The position numbers were made by a program, and so were the translations under genes. This document shows positions 9,090 to 18,875 of a DNA stretch of 64,000 nucleotides, one piece after another. Position 1 is the stretch's first letter. Every line of letters begins with the position of its first letter. The stretch spans positions 26,086,541 through 26,150,540 of the forward strand of contig CP154957.1 in the NCBI GenBank assembly GCA_039621445.1, read 5' to 3'. The notes under the pieces are model-generated. The model was not told where the DNA came from, searched no databases, and was given only the letters and a program-made list of their open reading frames with translations. This DNA is from Euglena gracilis. Its lineage: Eukaryota; Euglenida; Euglenophyceae; Euglenales.

Positions 9090-9670
9090 GGCTGAGGAAA
9101 AGGAAGGTCGGAAACAACAACCACAACAAAACAAAAAACAAATTATGTCAACGGGTGCACTACACCCCACCTTTATTTGACCCCCCATTAATTGCGCATT
9201 TGGGTCCGGGAAATTTTTTTTCATGCGCCGAAGGCGCCGAAAATTTTTTTGCCCTATTTCTAAAGGAATTTTTGACCCCCCCTTATTTGACCCCCCCCCC
9301 TTATTTGAGCATTTGGGCGGTCCGTTGGCCCGTGGGCGTGCTCAAATAAAGGGAGGGGGTGGTATAGTGCACCCGATAGACCCCGATTTCCCATGTGGGC
9401 ACCCGTTAACGGATTCCACCGTCAACGGGTGCGCTATAGTGCGTATATCCTAGGAGCTGGAATATCTGGCTGGCCGCGGCTAGCCGCGGCGGCTGGCTGG
9501 CAAAAAAAAGGAGGAGGTCTGGCCAGCCATGGCCAGCCACGGCTGGCTGGGGGATTTAGAGGAGGAGGACGAGGTCTGGCTGGATTCAGTGTTGAGGATC
9601 TGGAAGAGGAGGAGGTCTGGCTGGCAGCGATGGACGGCGTTGGCACCAAAAATTATGTCCCAGTGTGTTT
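9090..9670. repeat. Palindrome copy and GGCTGG-rich tandem repeat
   Basis: A further copy of the GCACCCGTTAACGG palindrome unit lies at 9369-9440. It is followed at 9455-9635 by a degenerate tandem repeat with AGGAGGAGGTCTGGCTGG and the palindromic phrase GGCCGCGGCTAGCCGCGG. The same two components, in inverse order, occur at 36886-37165, so both loci carry the same composite element. TTATTTGACCCCCC phrases repeat at 9170-9310. No gene apart from the possible exon at 8751-9089. Confidence 0.55.
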
Positions 9671-10125
9671 CGGTGGTGGGGCGAGCCGAGTCCACCGACC
9701 AGTGGCACAGCCTACTGCATTTGAGAGGTTCGGGGTAAGGTGATGTACAGATGGGCTGTGCCCATGGTTCAGGGGTAAGGTGGTGATGTGGACCCGGAAT
9801 CGGCCATGTAGTGGCCAGGGTCCAAGGGGTGAGGTGGCAGGTAACAGGCGGAGTGGGGTGGAATTGATGATGGCAAGCAGGCCCATGGATCGCCGGGGTG
9901 AGGCGTTTAGGCGTGGCGTCGGCTGGTCAGGTATGGACCTGGGCCCCCGGTGTGCGAGACCGGGTGAGTGCCGTGGTTTCTGCTGTGCTGAGGGTGCGGC
10001 TGGTGAGCACCGTCGGGGTAGCTTCGCCGGCCGCCTGCCTGCGGTATGCGACGTGCAATGGCTGGTCTTTGAGAGGTGGTGGCGGAGGGAGCGTGACGTC
10101 GGTGATAACATTACCCGTGGAGGGC
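9671..10125 (-). other. 3' UTR and conserved 3' terminus of LINE-C
   Basis: Downstream (minus strand) of the LINE-C coding end. The terminal 46 bases 9671-9716 match the termini of LINE-A and LINE-D with only one or two substitutions. The upstream part also shares TCTGTACAT with both, at about the same distance. This fixes LINE-C's right-to-left orientation and its 3' end. Confidence 0.7.
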
Positions 10126-10850
10126 TCAGCGAAGGAAGTGCTTGGGGCGCAGCATCTGCACCACTTGGCGGAAAAGACCTAGCGCCAGCAGCTGGTAGCT
10201 CTCAGCTTGACGAGTAGAGCGTGCGTCGCCTTGATCCCAAGTGGTGGCTCGTTTCATCATCCTGGAGAGCAGCTTGGCGCTTTCGGGGCCCAGTCCTCCC
10301 CAGGTGCCCATTGCCAGCGTGGCGAACGACCAGCCGCCGTTGCGGCAGGGGACGTCGTACTTGGCGTGCTTGGCCTGCTCCCGTCGTTTGAGAAAGGTGC
10401 TCCAGCGTTCCCTGGTGCCGCTCCTTTCGGCTGCTTGCCATCCGTGTGCGACGGTGATGTCAACGGCTGTTGGCTTGCCGTCCTGCCAGGTGGCTAGCAA
10501 CAGGTCGGCTGGTCGTAGCGAGGTGGCTGGTTGGTTGGGCACCGGGACTTCGCGTTGCACACTTTGGCCGTTGGTGGACAGAAGGTTGAACAGAGCGTCC
10601 TGGACGGCATTGTGTCTGTTGGCGAAGTTGTTCCGGGTGCAACACATCTCGTGGTCCCCGTGTACGTCTGTGGCATTCTGGCAGCCCGCGCAGGTCCCGT
10701 CGCCGTCTGCCGGGGGCAATCCCAGCCACCACTTCAGCCCAAGGCGGTAGTCAGCCGCGTCGACTGTGGTGTGGAGGGCATCGTGGGGTGCCGCAGCCAT
10801 CCAACCGTGACCGATGCCATGGGCCTGCTCCATCAGGCGGGACTGGTCTC
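10126..10850 (-). pseudogene. LINE-C: zinc knuckle and RLE region, split by gypsy G1
   Basis: Minus-strand frame closely related to LINE-A. It holds a C-x2-C-x9-H-x2-C knuckle (about 10640-10695), RPAD (about 10505-10515), AVDITV (about 10460-10475) and the conserved block around AMGTWGG (about 10300-10320). The frame runs out of the LINE into the G1 LTR at 10850. The missing upstream part resumes at 32631 beyond the other G1 LTR, and after allowing for the GTCTC duplication the reading frame is continuous, which shows that G1 inserted into a LINE that was still open at this point. Confidence 0.85.
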
Positions 10851-11261
10851 TGAAAAGGTGGCTTTGGCTACCTTCCCCCCCTGACCTCCCTTGGGCAGTG
10901 GATAAAAGAGACCCCCCTTGCTCATTGAAGAAAGGAGCAAGAACCACTCACAATTGGCCCATGTGTGCTTCATGGGGGGGTGGCCTTCCACAAAGGAGTC
11001 TTCCCCAACGCCCCCCCCCACCAACCGCCCAACCACATTCCTACCCATTCCTACTATGACGTCTGGTACTTTTTTGTGTACATATCTTACCTTTCTGCAC
11101 AGGCTGGCCTTGGTGCTTTGAACACAATGTTTCCCACGCTTGTGGCTTGGAAGTAAAAGCGCCACGAAGGACAAAAGTTCGAGGAAAAAGGAGAGTACAA
11201 AAAAGATCCTACGCAAAAGCTGAGTCCAAGAAGAAGGAGAAGAAGGACTGAAACCTTTACA
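10851..11261 (+). repeat. 5' LTR of gypsy G1
   Basis: 411 bp, starting TGAAAAGG and ending TTTACA. A TATA-like GGATAAAAGAGACC near 10900 is well placed for a U3 promoter. Few differences from the 3' copy at 32219, for example CACGCTTGTGG versus CATGCTTGTTG. Confidence 0.92.
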
Positions 11262-11263
11262 AT

Positions 11264-11277
11264 TGGTAGCAGAAAGG
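11264..11277 (+). promoter_or_regulatory. G1 primer-binding site
   Basis: TGGTAGCAGAAAGG begins two bases after the LTR. Plant and algal gypsy elements often use the 3' end of initiator methionine tRNA (TGGTATCAGAGC type), and this site resembles it with changes. The corresponding G2 site is TGGTAGCAGAGGC. Confidence 0.65.
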
Positions 11278-11561
11278 CATCCTCAACCTCGACTTGCTGT
11301 CCTACCCGTGGTCGCCGTCGTCGGAAGTCGTCGGAGGAGCGACACCGCCGAGAGCAACAAGGGGAGAAGTGAGCTGCCGATGAGCCGCTCTGACCTTCCC
11401 TCTGACCACCTGACTGGACCCGGTCTGACCCACTCCTTTGTGGTTGGCCCCCAGTCAAAGCTTTTTACTAAGGCCAGCCGGACAAAGCCCACCCGGGGGA
11501 CAGACAAAGAAAGAGAACCCTCTCAAGTGTGAAAAGCCATAGCGTGAGCTTGTGAGCCGCC

Positions 11562-12332
11562 ATGACTGAGTCACCACCGCCTGAACAAGAGCCTGAGCAT
11601 CAGTCCACTCTACAGGACATCGAGGAGAAGCTGAAGGACCTCGAGCTCAGAGTATTCGGCCACGAGTCCAAGGACTCGTCAACCCCTCTCCTTTCCCCGT
11701 TCACACCCCACTCTTTTTGAGAGAAGACGATTCAGAAGTTCAAGGGTAGCTTGGAGTTGAAACAAAGTTCTGTGACAGCCAAACTCCCTCCTATCCCGTT
11801 GCCTTCGTTTGATGGTTCGGACCTTGAAGCCTTTTTGAAAGAGTTTGAACGTTGGTTGCGTCTTTCCGGTGTGAAAAGCGCCCCAGAATCTTTCCAGTTG
11901 GATTTGCTCATCCAAAATGTTGTTCCCAAGTACAGAAAGGTTGTTGAAAAGGTTGTTGAGGAGCAGCCCCAGCTTGACAAAGTGCTTTTGGCATTGTCCC
12001 AACTGTTTCCGAAGCTCGAGAACGACCTTACGCTGCGGGAGTCCCTTGACCATCTCCAGTCCCTTTCAGCCACCCCAGACCCAGCCACAGTGAAAAGGTT
12101 GTTGGTTGAGTTTGAGGAGGTGACAGCCAGAATGTCAAAGGGAGCTTTGGGAGACCAGGAAAAGTACCTATACCTCTCCAAGAAAATTCACCCCAAGATG
12201 TTTTCTGAGTTGAGACAAGACAGGTACTACAAAAGGAGGACAGAAACTTATGAGGACTTGAAAGTTTGCTTGCTGGAAAAGGCCCAAGAAGATTGGTTGG
12301 AACGTCATCTTCAAAAGAAATTCGCTTGCTGA
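11562..12332 (+). CDS. gag: G1 Gag (capsid), with one internal stop
   Basis: The ATG at 11562 opens a frame into the capsid region. An in-frame TGA at 11718-11720 interrupts it; the same frame then continues to 12330. The stretch starting LPSFDGSDLEAFLKEF (about 11799) is the classic start of a Ty3/gypsy Gag capsid domain, followed by amphipathic helices. The TGA could come from CGA by one C-to-T change. After about residue 250 the natural frame appears to shift near 12310 and back near 12415, both at short homopolymers, leading to the basic nucleocapsid region. Confidence 0.8.
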
Positions 12333-12383
12333 CTCTCCAGGAAACACCCCAGCCACAAAAATCCCAAGGAGACTTGCCCATGG

Positions 12384-12751
12384 TTGATTCCCAGGTTTCT
12401 TCATCTTCCAAGCCTTTCAGGGTTTTCCCAGGTTCAAGGCAAAGGAAAGGGCAAAGGAGTTTTCTCCAAGGGCAAAGGAAGTTGTCCTGCCAAAGGCAAG
12501 GGCAAAGGCAAGGGTTTTTCCCATGTTCAAGGTGTGCAAAGTCAGCCCAACCAACTTGGAACCCCTCAGTTTTCTGTTTCTCTTTGGTGCAAGTTTTGTG
12601 GGAAGAAAGGTCATTATGAGACAAATGTTGGACAAAACAAAAGGAGGAAAGAAAAGCCAAAGCAAAGGAGAAAAGTTCACCCCCATCCTCACAAACCCCA
12701 ACACAACAACCCGATTCAGCCAAAAAGAGGAAAATTGACACACTCCACATT
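12384..12751 (+). pseudogene. G1 nucleocapsid (K/G-rich) with a frameshifted zinc knuckle
   Basis: A KGKGKG-rich basic stretch (about 12430-12520) is followed by CKFCGKKGHYETN (about 12588-12627), a C-x2-C-x4-H-x4-C knuckle that loses its last cysteine in this frame. One base shift at the AAA near 12622 restores the Cys codon and joins directly to the protease frame that contains 12752. This is therefore a single-base indel in the Gag-to-Pol polyprotein, either mutation or a sequence error. Confidence 0.7.
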
Positions 12752-14655
12752 TTGAAAGGTACATCCCTCATCACCAATGTGACCATCAATGGGACATCCC
12801 TCAAGGCCATCATCGACAGTGGTGCAACGACAAGTGCCATTGCCCGAAAATGTGTTCCACCAGGTGCCATCATGAGATCGATGGTTGTCCCCATCCAAGT
12901 TGGAAATGGAGGTGTATTTTTTTCGGATGGAACAGCCGAGCTCACACTCCAATTTGGGGAGAGCATTTTGAAGCAAGAGGCGTTGGTCATCCAAACAAAC
13001 GCTTTTGAAGCCGTTTTGGGCATGGATTTTTTGACCAATGAAAAGGTGGGTGGTCTTTTGACACAACCCCCCCCTTGCAATTTGCTCGTGGAAGGAAAAA
13101 AGTATCCTTTGATGGAGAATGATGGTTCAAGGATTCACCGAATTTACCGACTCTTCAAAAGGGAAAGTTACACGCTTGTCCCCAATGTCAAAAAAGAAGT
13201 TATTTCTCGTTTGGAAAACAACGATTTTGACATCGAGGTGGACCTATTTGCAAACCACAGGATTTTCCAAGAGGCTCGGTATTGTAACCGGGCGAACAAC
13301 GCATTTTTCTATGATTGGAGTCGGATTGGAGAAAAGGAAAGTTCCATTTTGTGGGCGAACCCACCTTTTTCGGTGCTTGACCGAGTTTTGACCAAGGTGG
13401 CCATGGAACCTCTCCGGATGGTTTTGGTTTGCCCGGATTGGGGAGATTGTTATTGGAGGCGAATTTTGGAAAAGCTCTCTATCGCCCAAGTTCAAGTCCC
13501 CAATGGCATGGAAACGTACCGTTCCGATTTTCAAGAAAAAGCATTGCCAGCCCAACAATGGAATACAATTGTTTCGGTTTTGGATTCCAAGTCGAAAAGC
13601 ATCCCGATTTCGGAGTTGGACCCCAAGATCGTGAAATGGATTTTGAGGAAATGTCGGAAATGGGATTTGGAGCATTTGGTGAATGAAATCAAAAAGTACC
13701 CCAAAGTGAGTGTTGAGGGCATGGAAAGGGAGATTCAAGTGGATGTTGATGATATCCCATTGTCTCCCCCCGTTTCACCCATCTCATCCTTGCCCCATGA
13801 CTCTCTTTTTCAGATGGAGAAAAATACAAGTGTCATCGAAGTGGGTGCGGAATTATCAATCGAAGTGGATTTGAGCTTCACCGAGAAGGACCACAAGCCA
13901 CCAACAATGATTTCAAATATTGAAGAATTGGAGTTCAATGGAGCCGATGGTATGGAAGTCCGAGGTACCCCCTCTTCCCCCTTCACCGTTTCGGATGGAG
14001 AATTGTCCAAGGTGTGTGAAAGACTTTTGCAACAAATTCCCGTTCCACAAAAAGATGGTTTGTTTGACAAGGAAACCGAGAATCTTCATGGTGATTTGCA
14101 AGGTAACCTAGCCCGTTTTGAAAACGAACCCGAATTGAAAGTGCTCTTTGAAAAGTACATGGAAATTTTTGGTCCTCTCCCGAGCCCCGGTATGGGTTGT
14201 CAACTCGTCCAATGTGATTTGGAACTCAAGGATGAGTTCAAGGGGAGGGTGATCCGAGGCAAATGTTGGCCAATGAGCGAAAAGGATTCCAGGGAAATTC
14301 ACAAACAAGTGAATGAATTGGTGGAAAGTGGGTTGGTGGAGAGCTACCCCAAAGGAAAGACCCCAACCCATTGTTCTCCAACATTTTTGGTGGAAAAGAA
14401 GGAAAGCCAATCGAAAAGGATGGTGGGCCAATACAAAAAGGTCAACGACCATGTGAAAAGTCATTCGGTATTTTTGCAAAACATGGAACAAATGGTCGAA
14501 AATTTGGCCCAATGTCGATGGAAATCAAAACTCGACCTAAGAAGTGGGTTTTGGGAAAGTCGGTTTGAGTGAAAGGGCAAAAGAACTCACATCATTTGTC
14601 ACCACGAATGGTCAAGTTTGGCAATGGAGTTGCAAGCCTTTTGGAATTCAAGCCG
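12752..14655 (+). CDS. pol: G1 Pol part 1: protease, methyltransferase-like domain, N-terminal RT
   Basis: Protease is at residues ~5-120 with active site IIDSGATTSAI (Asp22) and a later VLGMDFL. Residues ~150-280 (13199-13591) are not a standard gypsy domain: DLFANHR, then FFYDWS, then WANPPF, then MVLVCPDWGDCYW resembles the domain after RNase H in DIRS-type elements, called Dam-like N6-adenine methyltransferase; NPPF fits that family's catalytic motif. RT begins near 14140 and reaches motif A KLDLRSGFWE at about 14530. The frame stops at 14570 after a small shift; RT coding continues in another frame to FGIQA at 14655, where G2 is inserted. The piece after G2 starts at 28109. Confidence 0.8.
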
Positions 14656-15254
14656 GTTTTCCCCTCTCGCCGGTTCGGTGACCGTGCGCGGAATGGGCTC
14701 CCCGGCAGGCCGAGTGGGGGAAAACAGTCACCCGGCGCTCCGGTAAAAATAGGCACACGCGCCCCAAAAATTCCCTTTTTTTTGTGTCTTTCGGTCCCTG
14801 AATTCAGCCAGAACCTGGGTTCCGGCAGCCAAATAATTCAAAAATTGGGGGGGGGACGGTATTTTGGCCAACTCCTTGGGGGTGCCTCTGAAGCAGTAGG
14901 GGGGGGGGGCGGAAAAGCCTGGGTTGAATTTAAAAAAAGGGTAGCGGGGGGGGGGGCGGAAGAACACCTTCACCCTGCTTCCCAGCGCCGCTTGCTCCTC
15001 TTTCTTTTGAATTTGAATATTTGCTTTTTGATTGACCTTCCGGATTGACTTTTTGAAATTCTTGGACAATTGTTTTCTTGAAATCAGATTGAATTTTTGA
15101 TATTCCTTCCTTCAGCATGCACAATTCTTTGAATGAAACATTCGGAAAAGAGAACCTGGGGGGGAAAAGTACACAGGTAAAAAAAGTAGCGGAATGGGGC
15201 AGAATGTTCGCTAATTCCAGTGCGCAGGCGCCAGGCCGCCTCCCGCCGCCCACA
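14656..15254 (-). repeat. 3' LTR of G2
   Basis: About 599 bp; on the minus strand it begins TGTGGGCGGC and ends GGGGAAAAC. It differs from the other LTR mainly in G-run lengths and a few substitutions. On the minus strand it contains an ORF of 60-100 codons (around 14930-15160) that is also open in the other LTR, starting near a CTTTTCCCCCCCAG splice-acceptor-like sequence. Confidence 0.93.
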
Positions 15255-15265
15255 CTCCCCTTCCT
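15255..15265 (-). promoter_or_regulatory. G2 polypurine tract
   Basis: Immediately upstream of the 3' LTR on the minus strand lies AGGAAGGGGAG, the expected plus-strand primer. Nearly the same tract (GGGAAGGGGAG) precedes the right terminal repeat of the element at 33530-36361. Confidence 0.75.
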
Positions 15266-15320
15266 ACCGAGGCGCCCGGCCTCGCCTGCCTTCGGCTAAC
15301 CTCGGAGGGCGATGCGCACC

Positions 15321-18300
15321 TCATCGGCGAAGTAAACGAATTGTACAAACAAACGTCGGGGCGGTTCGGGTATACGGAGGGCAGGGGTGTGGCCTTGGCC
15401 TCGGCCTTGGCCTTTGGCGTTTGGTGCCTGGGGGCGCCCCTCGTGTGTGGCGTCGCGCGCCACAGGAGCCTGGTCGGGGGCTGGCGTTTGTCCCCGGGCG
15501 GTCTGCTGGCAGGCCAGCCGCAGGCTCCTGTGGGCGCCTTGGGTGGGGGTGGAACTCCTCCGGGCTCTGGGCGGGGGCCGCTGTCCTGCTGGGGGGCTTG
15601 GCTGCCGCGCCGCGCCGTCCTGCAGGCTGGGGGCAGAGCCCGGAGCGTTGAACCTTTCGGGGTGGCGGCCTCCCCTTGCCGCCCCTCGGCTGGTTGGGGG
15701 GGGGGGGGCGGTCCCTTGGGTCTTTCTGGTGCCTGGGGGGGTCTTCGGCTCGCCTCCTTTGCCCCCTGCCTGGCCTGGCTGGGGGGGGTCGTGCCTTTCT
15801 CTCCCTTGCGCCTGCTCGGTTCTCTTGTGGCGCTCTGGGGGGGTTGCTCCTTGCGCCCTCTTCGGTTCTCGTTTGGCGCTCTGGGGCTCCGGTGGGTGTG
15901 GGCGCCCCTGGGGGGGGGTGCGCTCTTTTTTTTGGGGGCGCCCCTGGGGGGGGGGGCGCTTGTTCTTTCGGTCCGGGGGGGTACGGGGGCGGTTTTTTTT
16001 TATGGGCGCCCCTGGGGGGGCGCTTTTTTTTTTTTTGCCCGGGGGGTCCCCCGGGGGGGGGCGGTCTTGGGTTTGTGGCCTCTGGGCCCCCGGGGGGGGG
16101 GGTCCTGCCTCGGTTGCCTCTGGGGCCCCCTGGGGGGGGGTCCTGGCTCGGTGGCCCTCTGGGGCCTCCTGGGGGGGTCTTGGCTCGGTGGTCCTCTGGG
16201 GCCTCTCGGTGGCCCTCTGGGTGCCCTGGCTCGGTGGCCCTCTGGGGCCTCTCGTCTTGCTGGTGCCCCCTGGGGGGGCTTTGGCTGTTCGGTGCCCCCT
16301 GGGGGGGGGGGGGCGGGCTTCGGTTCCCTCTGTGGGGGGGTGCTTGCTTCGGTTCCCCCTGGGGGGGGGGGGCTGGCTGGCTTCGGTTCCCCCTGGGGGG
16401 GGGGGGGCTTCGGTTCCCCCTGGGGGGCCTGGCTGGCTTCGGTTCCTCCTGGGGGGGGGGTGGCTTCGGTTCCCCCTGGGGGGCCTGGCTGGCTTCGGTT
16501 TCCCCTGGGGGGGGGCCTGGCTGGCTTTTCCCCCTGGGGGGTTCCCCCTGGGGGGGGGGTTCCCCTGGCTGGCTCGGGGGGGGGTGGCTCGGTGCCTCCT
16601 GGGGGGGGGTTTGCCTGGCTGCCTTGGCTGTCTGCCTCCCCTCGCTGGCTGGGTGGTGGCTGGCTGGTGGCCCCCTTGGGCCGCTGGCTTGTCTGTGTGG
16701 CCTCCGCCCCCCGCTCTCTCCCGGCCGTTGTCTTCCCTTGGCCGGCTGGGGGGGTCTGCTCTGCCCCTGGCTGCCGCCCGCCTCTGGCTTCCGGCCTTGG
16801 GCGCCAGCCTCCTCCTGCCTCCACAGTATCAGTGTCAGTGTGAAGGACAGGGGCAGAGACATCCGCTGCCATCCGTCGGCTCGCCTCCGACGGTGTAGTC
16901 TCCACGTACCCAGCCTCCGCCAGCGTCTTGGTCCACGGCGCAGCAGGCACTCTGGCGAATCGGCAGGCAAGGAACGGCAGCAGCAGCAAGAAAAAAAAAA
17001 ACCCCCGCTACCCAGTACGGTTTGACGCCAGGCTTTTCCAACCACCCCCGGGGCGGTGGGCTGGCATGGGTAGCCGTGGGTAGGGGAAAATGGGTGGCCT
17101 CCGGGTTGGGGCCGGAAAGGGCCGGGACTCACCAGGCCTGCGTTGGGGGGATTGAGGACGCAGACACCGGCGGTGGTGCCCTCTCGCCGCCTTGAGGCTG
17201 AGGACGGGTCCTGGAGGTGCAACGGGAAGGAGCCATGGGTGGCGAAGGCTCCATCGGGACAGGGGATGAATGGGGCGCACTGGGTATGGGGGTGCGCTGG
17301 CAGGAAATGATGTGAGAGGAACGGGGACGGCGTGGCACAGGCCGGCGGCATGGGGGGGTGCCGGCCCGTACACACCGGGAAGGCCGCAGGCGGAGGGGGC
17401 ACCGCGTCCCCGCCCGCAGCCGGGAAATGGTTCGGAATGGGCACATACGGAGAATGGGTGAACATCGCAGAGGCAGCCACAGCCGCCTGGGGGGCAGCCA
17501 CAGCAGCCTGGTTGGCAGCCACCACCGTCGCCTGAGGGGCGGCCACAGCAGCCTGGGAGGCAGCCACAGCCGCCTGGGGGCAAGCGTGCGGCAACAAATG
17601 AGCGAACGCAGACACGGGCTGCGCGCACTCAGCTCCTGTCGATGGACACACCAAGGTTGATACCGCAGCAGAGGGGATCTGGGGATCAGCCTCCTGCGAC
17701 AGCTGGGGAAACGCAGAGACGGAGGGACGGTCGGACGGGTGGTGCACGAAGTGCAGCGGGACGGGCTGGTGCGATGCAGCGGCGGCGACGGTCCGCGGTG
17801 GATCCTGACCTAGCGCTGGCGGTGGATCGCGTGTCGGGACGTGCTGTGCTGCAGGCACCGCTGTGCCCACTGGGGGGTCCGCTGACTCCCCTTCCTGGCT
17901 GCTTGCCTCCTCGTCCTTATTGATGTCCTCGTCGGGCCAGACCCACTCCTCGGGTGGGTCTTCCCACTCGGCGTTGTTGATGACCTCCTGCTCCTGCTTC
18001 TTCACCTCCGCGATGATGACCGCCACCTCAGCCGGGTTGCGGTGGAGGTAGTCCAGCAGGTCCACCTTGAGCTTCTTGGACTTGGCGTACTCGATCATCT
18101 GGTGAGAGTAGCGATGGAAGAAATTCTTCAACGGCTCCCACGTGAGAGTCGGGTGGCCCTCCCACTTCACCTCGAACTCCCAGTCGCCGTCGTCTCGTCT
18201 GCGGTGCCGCCGGATCTCCTCCACCGTCCACTCCTCGATGTCCACTTCTTCTTGCGGCCTGGCCTGCCGGTAGACGAACATCTTGGGCGGGCCCCACAAC

Positions 18301-18770
18301 CGCGTGTCATCGCGGTAGGCCTTCAGCTGGCAGCGGTGGGCCTCTTGGCGGCGGCCCTCCTCCAGCTCCAGCTCGTACGAGTGCTCGCCACGGCGCGCGG
18401 TGACCCGGGCTGGGCCAAGCCAGTAGCTCTCGAGCTTCTGGCCCGGCCGCCTCGGAGGCCGGAGGTACCACACGAGGTCTCCCTTGGCGAACTCCTCGAG
18501 GTCCTTCCTGCTCCGGTTCTTCTGGTCCGCTTGCCGCTTGTGGAGGTCGTTGAGGACGTCGGCGACCTTCTGGTCCACGGCCTTCTGTCTCTCGAAGAAC
18601 GACACGGCATCCTCCACCATGACCGGGGCCTTGTACGGTACGCCACCAGTCCACCGATGCCGTCCATACAGCACCTCGTATGGACTCAGGCCGTGCTGCG
18701 CCTTGGAGTCGTTCAGCTTCTGCACTGCCCTGGGCAGGGACTCCACCCAGGTGATCGGGACCGGCCTTCT
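15321..18770 (-). CDS. G2 integrase C-terminus, chromodomain and long proline-rich tail
   Basis: Downstream part of the G2 polyprotein in a frame different from 18778-20256. From about 18710 leftwards: the integrase end (SPYEVLYGRHR) and the C-terminal GPARVTARRGEHSYELEL barrel, then a chromodomain near 18110-18240 (EEIRRHRRRDDGDWEFEVKW and TWEPLKNF). Chromodomains direct gypsy insertion to particular chromatin. After an acidic stretch the frame becomes a proline/glycine-rich tail to 15321. That tail lies in DNA where other frames are also open, so its coding status below about 17600 is doubtful. Confidence 0.75.
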   Translation of the reverse strand, partial: RRPVPITWVESLPRAVQKLNDSKAQHGLSPYEVLYGRHRWTGGVPYKAPVMVEDAVSFFERQKAVDQKVADVLNDLHKRQADQKNRSRKDLEEFAKGDLVWYLRPPRRPGQKLESYWLGPARVTARRGEHSYELELEEGRRQEAHRCQLKAYRDDTRLWGPPKMFVYRQARPQEEVDIEEWTVEEIRRHRRRDDGDWEFEVKWEGHPTLTWEPLKNFFHRYSHQMIEYAKSKKLKVDLLDYLHRNPAEVAVIIAEVKKQEQEVINNAEWEDPPEEWVWPDEDINKDEEASSQEGESADPPVGTAVPAAQHVPTRDPPPALGQDPPRTVAAAASHQPVPLHFVHHPSDRPSVSAFPQLSQEADPQIPSAAVSTLVCPSTGAECAQPVSAFAHLLPHACPQAAVAASQAAVAAPQATVVAANQAAVAAPQAAVAASAMFTHSPYVPIPNHFPAAGGDAVPPPPAAFPVCTGRHPPMPPACATPSPFLSHHFLPAHPHTQCAPFIPCPDGAFATHGSFPLHLQDPSSASRRREGTTAGVCVLNPPNAGLVSPGPFRPQPGGHPFSPTHGYPCQPTAPGVVGKAWRQTVLGSGGFFFSCCCCRSLPADSPECLLRRGPRRWRRLGTWRLHRRRRADGWQRMSLPLSFTLTLILWRQEEAGAQGRKPEAGGSQGQSRPPQPAKGRQRPGESGGRRPHRQASGPRGPPASHHPASEGRQTAKAARQTPPQEAPSHPPPSQPGEPPPQGEPPRGKSQPGPPPGETEASQAPQGEPKPPPPQEEPKPARPPRGNRSPPPPRGNRSQPAPPPQGEPKQAPPHRGNRSPPPPPQGAPNSQSPPRGHQQDERPQRATEPGHPEGHREAPEDHRAKTPPGGPRGPPSQDPPPGGPRGNRGRTPPPGGPEATNPRPPPPGGPPGQKKKKRPPRGAHKKKPPPYPPGPKEQAPPPPGAPPKKRAHPPPGAPTPTGAPERQTRTEEGARSNPPRAPQENRAGARERKARPPPARPGRGQRRRAEDPPRHQKDPRDRPPPPNQPRGGKGRPPPRKVQRSGLCPQPAGRRGAAAKPPSRTAAPAQSPEEFHPHPRRPQEPAAGLPADRPGTNASPRPGSCGARRHTRGAPPGTKRQRPRPRPRPHPCPPYTRTAPTFVCTIRLLRR
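15330..16830. repeat. GC-rich minisatellite inside the G2 3' region
   Basis: Degenerate tandem units such as CTTCGGTTCCCCCTGGGGGG (about 16290-16560) and GGTCCTGGCTCGGTGGCCCTC (about 16140-16240), with plus-strand G-runs of 7 to 12 bases. On the minus strand it reads as PPGGTEA-type peptide repeats. The dense G-runs could form quadruplexes and are also prone to length error. Confidence 0.75.
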
Positions 18771-18875
18771 CGTCCGATCACAACCCCCACCACCCCACGG
18801 CCCCAGTCGTTCGCTTCTGCCCTGCCCTGGGCATGGACTCCACCCAGGTGATCGGGGCCTCGGCCTTCTCGCTCC
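18720..18875 (-). repeat. ~100-bp tandem duplication breaking the G2 integrase frame
   Basis: Two copies of a segment with GACTCCACCCAGGTGATCGG lie at about 18738 and 18838. Each encodes APITWVES-like residues of the integrase. The duplication with small length differences puts the two halves of the integrase in different frames. It is a local event in this copy, or an assembly artefact. Confidence 0.7.

Noticed and set aside
10833-11216. 127-codon minus-strand ORF within the G1 LTR
   Set aside because: It reads through promoter-like LTR sequence antisense to the element, without balanced composition or a domain.
15341-17025. Several plus-strand ORFs of 450-500 codons rich in Gly, Trp and Leu
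   Set aside because: They overlap the GC-rich G2 tail in three frames at once and consist of translated GGGG/CCCC repeats; stop codons are absent because of composition.
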